Source of the DNA: Halopelagius fulvigenes
GTDB lineage: Archaea > Halobacteriota > Halobacteria > Halobacteriales > Haloferacaceae
Assembly: GCF_042662625.1 (NCBI RefSeq)
Contig: NZ_JBHSXH010000004.1
Location: 186,001 to 250,000 of the forward strand
Direction: 5' to 3'
DNA length: 64,000 bases
Positions 43,048 through 52,295 of the stretch are shown here, piece after piece (within the stretch, counting starts at the first letter, position 1; the number at the start of each line of letters is the position of its first letter). The notes below the pieces were generated by a model, which ran no database searches, was not told where the DNA came from, and was given only the letters and a program-made list of their open reading frames with translations. Position numbers and translations under genes: made by a program.

Positions 43048-44043
43048 TCACTTCACCACGTCTATCTTGTCGCGGTCAAGCGACATCCACACCGCGCCGA
43101 TGACGACGAAGCCGAGGATTATCTCCTGGACGAACGACCCGATTCCGTTGAGGTCGAGTCCGTTCTGGAGGACCTGGATGACCATCACGCCGATGATGGT
43201 GCGGTGGGGGCCGCCGACGCCGCCGGTCAACGCGGTGCCGCCCATCACGATGGCGGCGATGCTGGGGAGGAGGAAGCCGTCGCCCATCGTCGCCTGCCCG
43301 GAGGAGATGCGGGCGGCGAGCAACGCCCCGGCGATGCCGCAGAGCAGTCCCGAGAGGACGAACACGCCGATCTTGTAGCGGTCCACCTTCACCCCCGAGA
43401 GGTCTGCGACTTTCTCGGATTCCCCCAGCGCGTATGTGTAGCGGCCGAACGACGTCTTCCACGCGATGAAGGAGGTCACCGCGTAGATGAGCAGTCCCCA
43501 GAGGACGAGGTTCGGAACCGTCGGGATCAGTTCGCCGGTCGCTATCCACTGGGCCTGTTCGTTCCGGAACGGGATGGACGACCCGTCGGTCAGAAGCAGC
43601 GCCGACCCCTGCGCGATGGAGAGCGTTCCGAGCGTCACGAGGAACGAGGGCAGTTTCAGTTTGGCGAAGATGACGCCGTTGGCCGTCCCCGCCGCCACGC
43701 CGACGAGGATGCCGACCGGAATCGCCAGGATGCCGATCTGATTGACCAGCATGGCGGTGACGACGCCGGTGAGACCGACCAACGCGGCCACCGAGAGGTC
43801 GATGCTCTGTTGGAGAATCGGGAACGTCCCCGCGAGGGCGACGAGCAGCAGGATCATGCTGTTCTTCAGGATGCCCATGAAGTTGCCGTACGTCGCGAAC
43901 ACGTCGCTGGTGAACGAGAACAACGCGACGAGGATGAACAACATCGCGAAGGGGCCGAGGTCCACCAACCAATCGCGGAGGTCCCGTCTCTCGCGTAACT
44001 GTTCGAACTTCTCCCGTGCGCCGTCGCCGATGGATGTTGACAT
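43048..44043 (-). CDS. Ribose-type ABC transporter permease (RbsC-like)
   Basis: 331 residues, about 8-10 transmembrane segments. ILQQSIDLSVAALVGLTGVVTAMLV and GGTALTGGVGGPHRTIIGVMVIQVLQNGLDLNG are hallmark RbsC blocks. It lies 2 bases after the ATPase gene, forming a three-gene CUT2 importer on the minus strand with 44046 and 45680. Confidence 0.92.
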   Translation of the reverse strand: MSTSIGDGAREKFEQLRERRDLRDWLVDLGPFAMLFILVALFSFTSDVFATYGNFMGILKNSMILLLVALAGTFPILQQSIDLSVAALVGLTGVVTAMLVNQIGILAIPVGILVGVAAGTANGVIFAKLKLPSFLVTLGTLSIAQGSALLLTDGSSIPFRNEQAQWIATGELIPTVPNLVLWGLLIYAVTSFIAWKTSFGRYTYALGESEKVADLSGVKVDRYKIGVFVLSGLLCGIAGALLAARISSGQATMGDGFLLPSIAAIVMGGTALTGGVGGPHRTIIGVMVIQVLQNGLDLNGIGSFVQEIILGFVVIGAVWMSLDRDKIDVVK

Positions 44044-44045
44044 CG

Positions 44046-45644
44046 TTAGATCATCTCCTGTATGACTTCCTCTTCGGTCGGTTTGTCGCCGGGCGGAGCC
44101 TCGACGACGTCAGCGATGCGTCCGTCTTTCATCACGAGGATGCGGTTGGCCATCCCGATGACCTCCGGCAGTTCGTCGCCGATGAACAGCATGGAGACGC
44201 CCTCGTCGGCCAACTCCCGGCAGAGGCGGTACACCTCCTCCTTCGCGCCGACGTCGATGCCGCGGGTCACGTTGTCGAGGACGAGGACCGACGCGTCGCG
44301 CATCAACCACTTCGCGAGGACGACCTTCTGCTGGTTGCCGCCGCTCAGCCGTTCGACCAACTCGCCGGTGCCGGGCGTCTTGATGTTCAGCCTCTCGACC
44401 GCCCGGTCGGCCAGTTCCTCCTCGCGTTCGAAGTCGACGAGGGGGAGCGACCGGCCGACCACCGGGACGTCGTCGCGCATCGACGGCAGGCCGATGCTCG
44501 GGAGCGACACGTTGAACCGGAGCGGTTGGTACAGGAGCAACCCCTCCGATTTCCGCTCCTTCGGGACGTAGCCGACGCCCGACTCGACCATCTCCGAGAC
44601 GGTGGGGTTCTCGATTCGGTCGCCGTCGACGGCGACGGACCCCGAGTCGGGGGTGCTCGCGCCGCCGAGAATCCGGCCGAGTCGGGCCTTCCCCGACCCG
44701 TCCACGCCGACCACGCCGAGGATTTCCCCCCGCCGCAACTCGAAGGAGACGCCGTCGAGACCGTCGTCCGTCGCGAGTTCGTCAGCCGAGAGGGTCACGT
44801 CCTCCCCCGCGACCGTCCGTTGGGCGGAGACGTGGTAGTACTCCTCGGAGACGTCGCGGCCGACCATCGCTCGCTGGAGTTCGTCCTCGGTGGTCCCCTC
44901 CGCGGGGAGTTCGTCCACGACGACGCCGTCTTTGAGGACGTACACGCGGTCGCAGACGTCGAGCACTTCGTCGAGTTCGTGGGAGACGAACACGAACGAG
45001 GCCGTCTCGCGGAGGCGCGCTATCTGGTCGAACAGCAGGTCGCGACCCTCCTCTTCGAGTCCGGCGGTCGGTTCGTCGAGGAGGATTATCGGTCGCTCGA
45101 CGTCGCCGAGGTAACTGAACGCCTTGGCTATCTCCAGCATCTGACGCTCGTTGAAGTCGTAGTGGGCGACGGTGTCGGTCAGGTCGAGGTCGATGCCGAG
45201 ATCGTCGATGACGCCTCGGCCGGCCTCGCGCATCGCCCGCCTGTCGAGGACGCCGCCGGTGGTGAACCGGTCGAACATCCCGAGGTACATGTTCTCGTAG
45301 CCGGTGAGGTTCTCGATGACGTCCTGTTCCTGATGGACGAGCGAGATGCCCTTGCCGGCGGCGTCGCTCGGGTCCGAAACCGTCGTCTCCTCGCCGTCGA
45401 GGTAGAGTCGCCCCTCGTCGGGGCGGTGGATGCCGGTGAGAATCTTCAACAGCGTGCTCTTTCCCGCGCCGTTCTCGCCGACGAGGCCGACCACCTCGCC
45501 GGTGCCGACGGTCAGGGAGACGTCGTCTAGCGCGTCCACGTGACGGAACGACTTGGAGACGCCGTCGATGCGGAACAACTCCTCGCCGCGCGCGTCCGTC
45601 GCGGCGGTCGAGGGGGGTTCGTTTCGTTGTTTGTTGGAGGACAT
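44046..45644 (-). CDS. Ribose-type ABC transporter ATPase, tandem domains (RbsA-like)
   Basis: 532 residues, two ATPase halves. First half: Walker A GLVGENGAGKST, Walker B RPIILLDEPTAGL, signature region FNERQMLEIAKAFSYL. Second half: degenerate Walker A GVDGSGKARLG, signature LSGGNQQKVVLAKWLM, Walker B SVLVLDNVTRGIDVGAK. The degenerate second site is normal in RbsA/MglA proteins. Confidence 0.93.
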   Translation of the reverse strand: MSSNKQRNEPPSTAATDARGEELFRIDGVSKSFRHVDALDDVSLTVGTGEVVGLVGENGAGKSTLLKILTGIHRPDEGRLYLDGEETTVSDPSDAAGKGISLVHQEQDVIENLTGYENMYLGMFDRFTTGGVLDRRAMREAGRGVIDDLGIDLDLTDTVAHYDFNERQMLEIAKAFSYLGDVERPIILLDEPTAGLEEEGRDLLFDQIARLRETASFVFVSHELDEVLDVCDRVYVLKDGVVVDELPAEGTTEDELQRAMVGRDVSEEYYHVSAQRTVAGEDVTLSADELATDDGLDGVSFELRRGEILGVVGVDGSGKARLGRILGGASTPDSGSVAVDGDRIENPTVSEMVESGVGYVPKERKSEGLLLYQPLRFNVSLPSIGLPSMRDDVPVVGRSLPLVDFEREEELADRAVERLNIKTPGTGELVERLSGGNQQKVVLAKWLMRDASVLVLDNVTRGIDVGAKEEVYRLCRELADEGVSMLFIGDELPEVIGMANRILVMKDGRIADVVEAPPGDKPTEEEVIQEMI

Positions 45645-45679
45645 CTATGGTGTGATAGTGGGAGTTCCCGCGGGGAGTC

Positions 45680-46984
45680 TCACGCGTACGGGTCCGACCA
45701 CCGGTCGGCGTACGTCTGCTCTACCTCGTCGAAGGGCTTCGACTGGTTGTACTCCTCGGGCAGGGAGTACCCGCTCGGTTTGTTGTCCTCCGTCCAGAGC
45801 AACTGGTAGAAGTCGCTCTTGCGGATGGGGACGAGCTTGTTCTGTGGGTCGAACGCGTCCTCGCCGGACTCGACGACGGACATCTTCTTCCAGTCGTAGG
45901 GCGGGTCCTCGGACCCGAACACGGCGTCGAGGTACGGTTGCGGTTTCAGGAAGCGGTCGTGGTCTATCTTGTCTTTCCACTTTGAGGGCTCTTTGACGAC
46001 GAGCGATCCGCCGGAGAACATCATCCGTTCGGGCGTCTTCGGCCGCCACCCGTTGTGCCAGTCGTACGTCTTCGCCAGCGCCCACCCCGCCTGCCACGGC
46101 GGGTGCGAGGTGAACGTGGCGACGATGCGGGGACCGTTCTCCGGCGGGTTCTGAATCGCCTCCACCGTCTCTTGGATGCCGTCGTACCCCACGATGGGGA
46201 CGTTCAGGTTGTTCTCCTGGCAGACGGTCAACACCCCCTGCGCTTCGGTGTCGTTCTGCGCGTAGACGCCGTCTATCTTGTCGCCGAACCGGGAGACGAA
46301 GCTCTGCATCGACTCACGCGACTTCTGGCGGTTCCAGTCGCCGGGGAGGGGGTCGCCGAGGCGCTTGATGTTCGGGTAGTCCTTCATCGCCTCCTCGACG
46401 CCCATGTTGCGGCCGTTCGCGCCGACGGTGCCCTTCAGGCCCGTCACGTGGACGAAGTTGCCCTTCCCCCCCATGGCCTCGAAGAGGATGCGGGCGGTCA
46501 ACGCTCCCGTCCGCACGGGTTCGGGGATGTTGTACTGGACGAAGTGTTCGCCCGCGTCGAGGGGCGTGTACCACTTCCCCATCGCCCACATCTCCACGAA
46601 CGGAACGCCCGCCTGGCCGGCGGCGTCGGCCAACGACGGGACGCCGGAGTCCTTGCTCGCGGTGCCGACGACGGCGTCCGCGCCGCCCGTCACCGCCGAG
46701 TCGAACTGCGAGAGCATGTCCGACGTACTCGCGCCGTTGGCCTGGATGTCGTGGTTGAGGCTCCACGCGTTCGCCGCCGTCTTGTACCCCTCGGCGAACG
46801 CCCCCCAGTAGTCGTTCTCCAGCGTCGGGGCCGTCGCGAACACTTGGTCGTACGAGGAACCGTCGCCGCCCCCGGTGCCGGTACCGTCGCCCCCGGAACT
46901 CCCGTCACCGCCGCCGCCGGCGCACCCGGCCAACCCTCCGAGTGCGGCTACCGACGCCCCTTTTATATACGCTCTTCTCCCCAT
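45680..46984 (-). CDS. Ribose-type ABC transporter substrate-binding lipoprotein
   Basis: 434 residues from the ATG at 46984. GRRAYIKGASVAALGGLAGC is a Tat signal with lipobox, followed by a Gly/Ser/Asp tether and a periplasmic-binding fold of type 1 (FATAPTLENDYWGAFAEGYK, DAVVGTASKDSGVPSLADAA, VHVTGLKGTVGANGRNMGVE, GVYAQNDTEAQG, PIVGYDGIQETVEAIQ). Lead gene of the CUT2 operon. Divergent from the four-carbon acid sugar kinase at 47136, so the importer may deliver substrate to that operon. Confidence 0.92.
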   Translation of the reverse strand: MGRRAYIKGASVAALGGLAGCAGGGGDGSSGGDGTGTGGGDGSSYDQVFATAPTLENDYWGAFAEGYKTAANAWSLNHDIQANGASTSDMLSQFDSAVTGGADAVVGTASKDSGVPSLADAAGQAGVPFVEMWAMGKWYTPLDAGEHFVQYNIPEPVRTGALTARILFEAMGGKGNFVHVTGLKGTVGANGRNMGVEEAMKDYPNIKRLGDPLPGDWNRQKSRESMQSFVSRFGDKIDGVYAQNDTEAQGVLTVCQENNLNVPIVGYDGIQETVEAIQNPPENGPRIVATFTSHPPWQAGWALAKTYDWHNGWRPKTPERMMFSGGSLVVKEPSKWKDKIDHDRFLKPQPYLDAVFGSEDPPYDWKKMSVVESGEDAFDPQNKLVPIRKSDFYQLLWTEDNKPSGYSLPEEYNQSKPFDEVEQTYADRWSDPYA

Positions 46985-47001
46985 AGTTGATATATTACTG
47001 T

Positions 47002-47015
47002 CATGGTCTACCATG
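47002..47015. promoter_or_regulatory. Palindrome in the divergent importer/kinase promoter
   Basis: CATGGT-CT-ACCATG, 18 bases from the binding-protein start and about 120 from the kinase start. It is a candidate operator for both directions. Confidence 0.4.
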
Positions 47016-47135
47016 CCAAACCACTGGAAACGCGGATTTGTAAATCTACCGGAGAAATGGACCGGCTTTCGGCCGAACACCGCTCCGTTTCGTTTCCGGG
47101 GTAGGTTTTTACGACTGCTCTCGGAACGCCGTCGC

Positions 47136-48440
47136 ATGCAGCCTTCGGGACTCGTCGTCGCGGACGACCTGACCGGGGCGACCGACACCGGCCACGAGTT
47201 CGCCGCCCGCGGCCGCCGAACGCTCGTCTCCGCGCGAGGGGCATCGACCGACGCGGGCGCCCGGCCGGACGTTCGCGTCGTGGACACGGACTCCCGGTAC
47301 GCCGACCCGTCGGACGCCGCCGCGAGGGTCGAACGCGCGGTGGGCGACGGCGGACACGCGTTCGTCTACAAGAAGGTCGATTCGACGCTCAGGGGGAACC
47401 TCGTCGCCGAGGTGGACGCCGCCCTCGGAGCGACCGGCGCGGACGTCGCCCTCGTCGCCCCGGCGTCGCCGCGGAACGGTCGCACGACCGTCGAGGGGTA
47501 CCACCTCGTCGACGGCGTCCCCGTCGCGGAGACGGACGCGGGGAACGACCCGGAGAAACCCGTCGAGACGTCGCACCTCCCCGCGCGGTTCGCGTCGTCC
47601 ACCTTCCCCGTCGTCCGACTGCCGGTGAACCGCGTCGCCGCGGGGGCGGCGGCCGTTGCCGACGAACTCGACGCGGCGGCGCGGGAGGGCCGAACGGTCG
47701 TCGTCGCCGACGCGTCGCACGAACGCCACCTCGAAGCGATAGCGGCGGGGGCGGCGCGGGCGGACTGCGCCGTCCTCTACGTCGGAAGTGCGGGCCTCGC
47801 CCGGTACGTCGAGACGCCGCCGCCCGCCGGCGACGGCCCGCCGCCGGTTCCGAGGCGGGAGCGGAGCGTCCTCTGCGTCGTCGGAAGCACGAACCCGGCG
47901 ACGCTGGAACAGGTCCGCGCGCTGCCCGACTCGGCGGTCGTCCCCCTCGATTTGGAGGCGGCGGTGGAGTCCCCCGAAGCTGCGAGCGAGAACGCCGCGG
48001 CGGCGTGTGCCGACCGCCTGTCGCGTTCGGGCCTCGCCGCACTCGTCTCCGCCCCGGACGCCGACGCACCGGCCCGCGCCGTCGAGGCGGGGCGACGACT
48101 CGGCACCGACGAAGCCGCGGTGCGCGCCCGCGTCAGCGAGTCGTTGGCCGGGGCGGTGGCGCGACTGTGGGACGGTCGGGGTGAGAGCGGCCGCGGCGGC
48201 GACCCGCCGGAGTCGCTGTTCGTCACGGGCGGCGCAGTCGCCGCCGACGCGTTCGACGCGTTGGACGCGGCGGGCGTCCTCCTCGCCGGGGAGTCCGTCG
48301 AGGAAGGGATACCGCTCGGCCGCGTCGCCGGCGGGGGAGCCGACGGGACGCCCGTAGTGACGAAGGCGGGCGCGTTCGGCACGCCCGGGGCAATACGTAA
48401 GTGCGCCGCCCGTCTCGGGGGACGTGATGACTTCGAGTAA
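47136..48440 (+). CDS. Four-carbon acid sugar kinase (DtnK/OtnK, former DUF1537)
   Basis: 434 residues from the ATG at 47136; a TATA-like T-run (about 47105-47112) lies roughly 27 bases before it. VVADDLTGATDTGHEFA is the DDLTGA motif, YKKVDSTLRGN the substrate site, CVVGSTNPATLEQ and LFVTGGAVAADAF the nucleotide-binding half, and VTKAGAFGTPGAI the C-terminal signature. This family phosphorylates threonate or erythronate at C4. The next gene, overlapping it by 14 bases, is PdxA-like, which is the known partner arrangement. Confidence 0.88.
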   Translation: MQPSGLVVADDLTGATDTGHEFAARGRRTLVSARGASTDAGARPDVRVVDTDSRYADPSDAAARVERAVGDGGHAFVYKKVDSTLRGNLVAEVDAALGATGADVALVAPASPRNGRTTVEGYHLVDGVPVAETDAGNDPEKPVETSHLPARFASSTFPVVRLPVNRVAAGAAAVADELDAAAREGRTVVVADASHERHLEAIAAGAARADCAVLYVGSAGLARYVETPPPAGDGPPPVPRRERSVLCVVGSTNPATLEQVRALPDSAVVPLDLEAAVESPEAASENAAAACADRLSRSGLAALVSAPDADAPARAVEAGRRLGTDEAAVRARVSESLAGAVARLWDGRGESGRGGDPPESLFVTGGAVAADAFDALDAAGVLLAGESVEEGIPLGRVAGGGADGTPVVTKAGAFGTPGAIRKCAARLGGRDDFE

Positions 48441-49443
48441 ACCGCTCGTCGCCGTGACGATGGGCGACCCGGCGGGCGTCGGCGCGGAAGTCGCCGCGAA
48501 GGCGTACCCCGCCGCGACGGAGTTCGCGCGTCTCGTCGTCGTCGGCGACGCGGACGCGGTGCGGGCGGCCGTCGAGGCGTGCGGCGGCTCGCTCGACGTG
48601 CGCACGGTCGATTCCGCGGCAGAGGCGAGCGACGACCCCTCGACGCTGTCCGTCTTGGACGTGGACAACGTGGACGAACTCGCCTACGGCGAGTTGCGCG
48701 CGGAGTACGGCGAGGCGAGTCTGGCGTACGTCGAACGCGCCATCGAACTCGCCGTCGCTGGCGAGGTGGACGCCATCGCCACCGCCCCCATCAACAAGCA
48801 GGCGACGCGGATGGCCGGGAGCGACCACGCGGGACACACGGGCCTCCTCGCGGAGCGAACCGACACGGAGAACTACTCGATGATGCTCATCGAGGAGGAC
48901 CTGCGCGTGACGCACGTGAGCACGCACGTCCCCCTCAGGGAGGCCTGCGACCTCGTGACGACGGAGAACGTCCTCGACACGATACGGGTGACCGACGACG
49001 CCCTCCGCGAACTCGGCGTCGAGTCGCCGCGGGTCGCCGTCGCGGGGTTGAACCCCCACGCCGGAGACGGCGGACTCCTCGGCGACGAGGACGACGCGGA
49101 GATAGCCCCGGCGGTCGAACGCGCCCGCGAGGAGGGCATCGACGCCGACGGCCCCCTCTCGCCCGATACGGTCTACGTCCGCGCGGCGCGGGGCGACTTC
49201 GACTGCGTCGTCTCGATGTACCACGACCAAGGGCACATCCCGCTGAAGATGCTCGGCTTCGACGGGTCCGGCGGCGTCAGCGGCGTCAACATGACCGTCG
49301 GACTCCCCATCGTCCGCACGAGCGTGGACCACGGAACCGCGTTCGACATCGCGGGCGAGGGCGTCGCGAGCGAAGAGAGCATGGTGGACGCCGTCCGCGT
49401 GGCGGCGACGGCGGTGGAGAACCGCCGGGCGAACGGCCGGTGA
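48427..49443 (+). CDS. pdxA: PdxA-family 4-phosphate acid dehydrogenase (PdxA2-like)
   Basis: 338 residues from the ATG at 48427 (a GTG directly precedes it). VTMGDPAGVGAEV, TAPINKQATRMAGSDHAGHTG, THVSTHVPLREACDLV, NPHAGDGGLLGDED and MYHDQGHIPLKMLGF are the full set of PdxA metal and substrate blocks. Next to a DUF1537 kinase, PdxA2 enzymes oxidise and decarboxylate threonate/erythronate 4-phosphate to DHAP (established for bacterial pairs), which is the likely role here rather than vitamin B6 synthesis. Confidence 0.88.
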   Translation: MTSSKPLVAVTMGDPAGVGAEVAAKAYPAATEFARLVVVGDADAVRAAVEACGGSLDVRTVDSAAEASDDPSTLSVLDVDNVDELAYGELRAEYGEASLAYVERAIELAVAGEVDAIATAPINKQATRMAGSDHAGHTGLLAERTDTENYSMMLIEEDLRVTHVSTHVPLREACDLVTTENVLDTIRVTDDALRELGVESPRVAVAGLNPHAGDGGLLGDEDDAEIAPAVERAREEGIDADGPLSPDTVYVRAARGDFDCVVSMYHDQGHIPLKMLGFDGSGGVSGVNMTVGLPIVRTSVDHGTAFDIAGEGVASEESMVDAVRVAATAVENRRANGR

Positions 49444-49516
49444 GGGCGCGCGACGTCGCAGTTGGCTCACACGTACCGTAGTAAGTGTTAACACGGTAGT
49501 GGCGGAAGAGCGTACT

Positions 49517-50023
49517 ATGTCTATCGACGCGGTATCGACGTTCGAGTCGTCGCTCGCGGAGTTGGATGTGACGCTCACCCGCACCGACCCTGACGGGGTC
49601 GCGGACGCTCTCGCTGACGCGGTGGACGAACCCGCCGTCGGGACGCCCCTCGGGTTCGACGGCGTCTCCTTGGCCGAGACGCCGGTCGAGACGGACCTCA
49701 CGCCCCGGCGAATCCGGGAGGCGGAGACGGGCGTCACGCCCGTCGGGCGCGCCGTCGCGGAGTACGGAACGCTGGTCGTGGAGTCGAACGCCGCCGGGAA
49801 CGAACTCGTGTCGCTCTACCCGCCGACGCACGTCGGCGTCGTCCGCGAGAGTGACGTGGAGGCGGACGTCGAATCGACCGTCCCCTACCTCGCCGACCGG
49901 TTCGACGGCGGAGGGTCGGCGGTGTTCGCCACGGGCGTCAGTTCCACCGGCGACATGGGCGCGTTGGTCGAGGGCGTCCACGGGCCGCGCACCGTCCGCG
50001 TGATTCTCGTGGAGGGGCTATGA
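49517..50023 (+). CDS. LUD-domain protein (LutC-like)
   Basis: 168 residues from the ATG at 49517. RRIREAETGVTPVGRAVAEYG, ESNAAGNELVSLYPPTHVGVV and SSTGDMGALVEGVHGPRTVRV are LUD-domain blocks. LutC forms a complex with LutA/LutB to oxidise L-lactate. Its stop overlaps the start of the next gene (ATGA at 50020-50023), giving a tight LutC-LutBA pair. Confidence 0.88.
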   Translation: MSIDAVSTFESSLAELDVTLTRTDPDGVADALADAVDEPAVGTPLGFDGVSLAETPVETDLTPRRIREAETGVTPVGRAVAEYGTLVVESNAAGNELVSLYPPTHVGVVRESDVEADVESTVPYLADRFDGGGSAVFATGVSSTGDMGALVEGVHGPRTVRVILVEGL

Positions 50024-52224
50024 GCGCGCGGCGAGAGCGTCGGCGGAAGGCCGAGCAGATTCGCCACTTGCTGGAGACGGAGGGCGACGCCATCCAGGCG
50101 AACACCACCGTGTTCAACGAGGACCGCTACGCGGTGACCGCCGAGTTCGACGAGTACGAGGACCTGCGGACGGAGGCGCGAGAAATCAAGGAGGACGCCA
50201 TCGAACGCCTGCCGGAACTGGTCGAGCAAGTCCGCGAGAGCGTCGAGGCGAACGGCGGGACGGTGTACGTCGCCGAGGACGCCGCGGACGCGAACGAGTA
50301 CATCGCGAACGTCGTCGAGGAGGAGGGCGCCGAGACGGTGGTCAAGAGCAAGTCGATGACCACCGAGGAGTTGGACGTGAACGAACACCTCCGGGCGCGC
50401 GGGACGGACGTCTGGGAGACCGACCTCGGCGAGTTCGTCCTGCAGGTGGCCGAGGAAGCGCCCTCTCACCTGGTCGGCCCCTCGCTCCACAAGTCGAAGG
50501 CGGACGTGGCCCGCCTGTTCAACGAGGCGTTCGACCCCGAGGAACCGTTCGAGACGGCCCAGGAACTCACCGAGTTCGCCCGCGACTACCTCGGGGAGCG
50601 AATCCGCGACGCCGACGTGGGGATGACCGGCGCGAACTTCGTCCTCGCCGAGTCCGGCACCATCGCTCTCGTGACGAACGAGGGCAACGCCCGCAAGTCG
50701 GCTGTCACCCCCGACACCCACGTCGCCGTCGCGGGCGTCGAGAAACTGATTCCGGGCGCAGAGGAGTTACAGCCCTTTATCGAACTCATCGCGAAGGCGG
50801 CGACGGGCCAGCCCATCGCGCAGTACGTCACGATGCTGACGCCGCCCGTGGCGTCGCCGACGATCGACTTCGACGCCCCGGACGAACCCCTCGGAAGCGC
50901 CGACGAACGCGACTTCCACCTCGTCCTCGTGGACAACGGGCGCACGGAGATGCGCGAGGACGAACACCTCAGGGAGACGCTCTACTGCATCCGGTGCGGT
51001 GCCTGCGCGAACTCCTGCGCGAACTTCCAGCACGTCGGCGGCCACGCCTTCGGCGGGGAGACGTACACCGGCGGCATCGCCACCGGGTGGGAGACGGGCG
51101 TCCACGGCATCGACAGCGCCGACGACTTCAACGACCTCTGCACCGGATGCACCCGGTGCGTGGACGCCTGCCCGGTGAAGATAGACGTGCCGTGGATAAA
51201 CACCGTCGTCCGCGACAGGCGAAATCAGGGGGCCGACCCCTCCCAGTTCGACTTTCTCGTCGAGGGCCTCACGCCCGACGAGGAACCCGGCGGGATGAGC
51301 CTCCAGAAGCGCTTCTTCGGCAACTTCGGGACGCTGGCGAAACTCGGATCCGCGACGGCACCGCTCTCGAACGCGGTTGCGAGCCTCAGCCCGGTCCGCA
51401 CTGCGATGGACCGCTTCATCGGCGTGGACGCCCGACGCGACTTGCCGGAGTTCCAACGGGAGACGCTGGTCGATTGGTTTAATTCGCGGACGCCGCGCGC
51501 GCCGAACGCCACCGCCGACCGGAAGGTCGTCCTCTACGCCGACACGTACACGAACCACGTCCGCGTCGAGAGGGGGAAGGCCGCCGTCCGAACGCTGGAG
51601 GCCCTCGGCGCACACGTCGAACTCTCGGCGTCGATGGAGAGCGGGCGCGCCCCCCTCTCGCAGGGGATGATAGCGACGGCAACGGAGAACGCCCGCGCCG
51701 TCGCCGACGAGTTGGACCCGTACCTCGACGCCGGGTTCGACGTGGTCGTAATCGAACCGTCCGACCTCGCCGCGTTCCGCCGCGAGTACGAGAAACTGCT
51801 GGACGAGGCCGCTCACGAACGACTCGCCGAGAACGCATACGACGTGATGGAGTACGTCTACGGACTCCTCCGAAACGGCGCGGACGAAGACGTCCTCTCG
51901 GGGCCGACGAATCCCGTCGCCTACCACAGCCACTGCCAACAGCGAACGCTCGGCGTCGAGGCGTACACCGAGGCGATCCTCACCGAACTGGGTTACGACG
52001 TACTCACCTCCGACGCGGAGTGCTGCGGCATGGCGGGAAGTTTCGGCTACAAGAGCGAGTACTACGAACTGGCGATGGACGTGGGCGAGGACTTGCGCGA
52101 AGAGTTCGCCGACACCGACGACAGAACGCTCGTCGCCAGCGGAACCTCCTGCGCCGAACAGATGAGCGACCTGTTCGCCCGCGACGCCGTCCACCCCGTG
52201 GAACTCGTCGCGCCGGACGAGTAG
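50020..52224 (+). CDS. LUD / ferredoxin / CCG fusion protein (LutB-LutA-like lactate dehydrogenase component)
   Basis: 734 residues. The N-terminal LUD domain (about 60-300; VVKSKSMTTEELDVNEHL, TGANFVLAESGTIALVTNEGN) is followed by two 4Fe-4S clusters: CIRCGACANSC (from ~322) and CTGCTRCVDACP (from ~374). A CCG-type domain (about 510-730) ends with YHSHCQQRT and ECCGMAGSFGY. It therefore joins LutB and LutA in one chain. The C-terminal third is homologous to the partial protein at 1-1070. With LutC it probably oxidises lactate or a longer 2-hydroxy acid and passes electrons to the membrane. Confidence 0.9.
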   Translation: MSARRERRRKAEQIRHLLETEGDAIQANTTVFNEDRYAVTAEFDEYEDLRTEAREIKEDAIERLPELVEQVRESVEANGGTVYVAEDAADANEYIANVVEEEGAETVVKSKSMTTEELDVNEHLRARGTDVWETDLGEFVLQVAEEAPSHLVGPSLHKSKADVARLFNEAFDPEEPFETAQELTEFARDYLGERIRDADVGMTGANFVLAESGTIALVTNEGNARKSAVTPDTHVAVAGVEKLIPGAEELQPFIELIAKAATGQPIAQYVTMLTPPVASPTIDFDAPDEPLGSADERDFHLVLVDNGRTEMREDEHLRETLYCIRCGACANSCANFQHVGGHAFGGETYTGGIATGWETGVHGIDSADDFNDLCTGCTRCVDACPVKIDVPWINTVVRDRRNQGADPSQFDFLVEGLTPDEEPGGMSLQKRFFGNFGTLAKLGSATAPLSNAVASLSPVRTAMDRFIGVDARRDLPEFQRETLVDWFNSRTPRAPNATADRKVVLYADTYTNHVRVERGKAAVRTLEALGAHVELSASMESGRAPLSQGMIATATENARAVADELDPYLDAGFDVVVIEPSDLAAFRREYEKLLDEAAHERLAENAYDVMEYVYGLLRNGADEDVLSGPTNPVAYHSHCQQRTLGVEAYTEAILTELGYDVLTSDAECCGMAGSFGYKSEYYELAMDVGEDLREEFADTDDRTLVASGTSCAEQMSDLFARDAVHPVELVAPDE

Positions 52225-52295
52225 AACCGCGTCGGCGTCGGTGTGACGCCGGAGTCGGCGTCAATTTTTTGCTCGCCGGAGCGGTTTGGTATGGC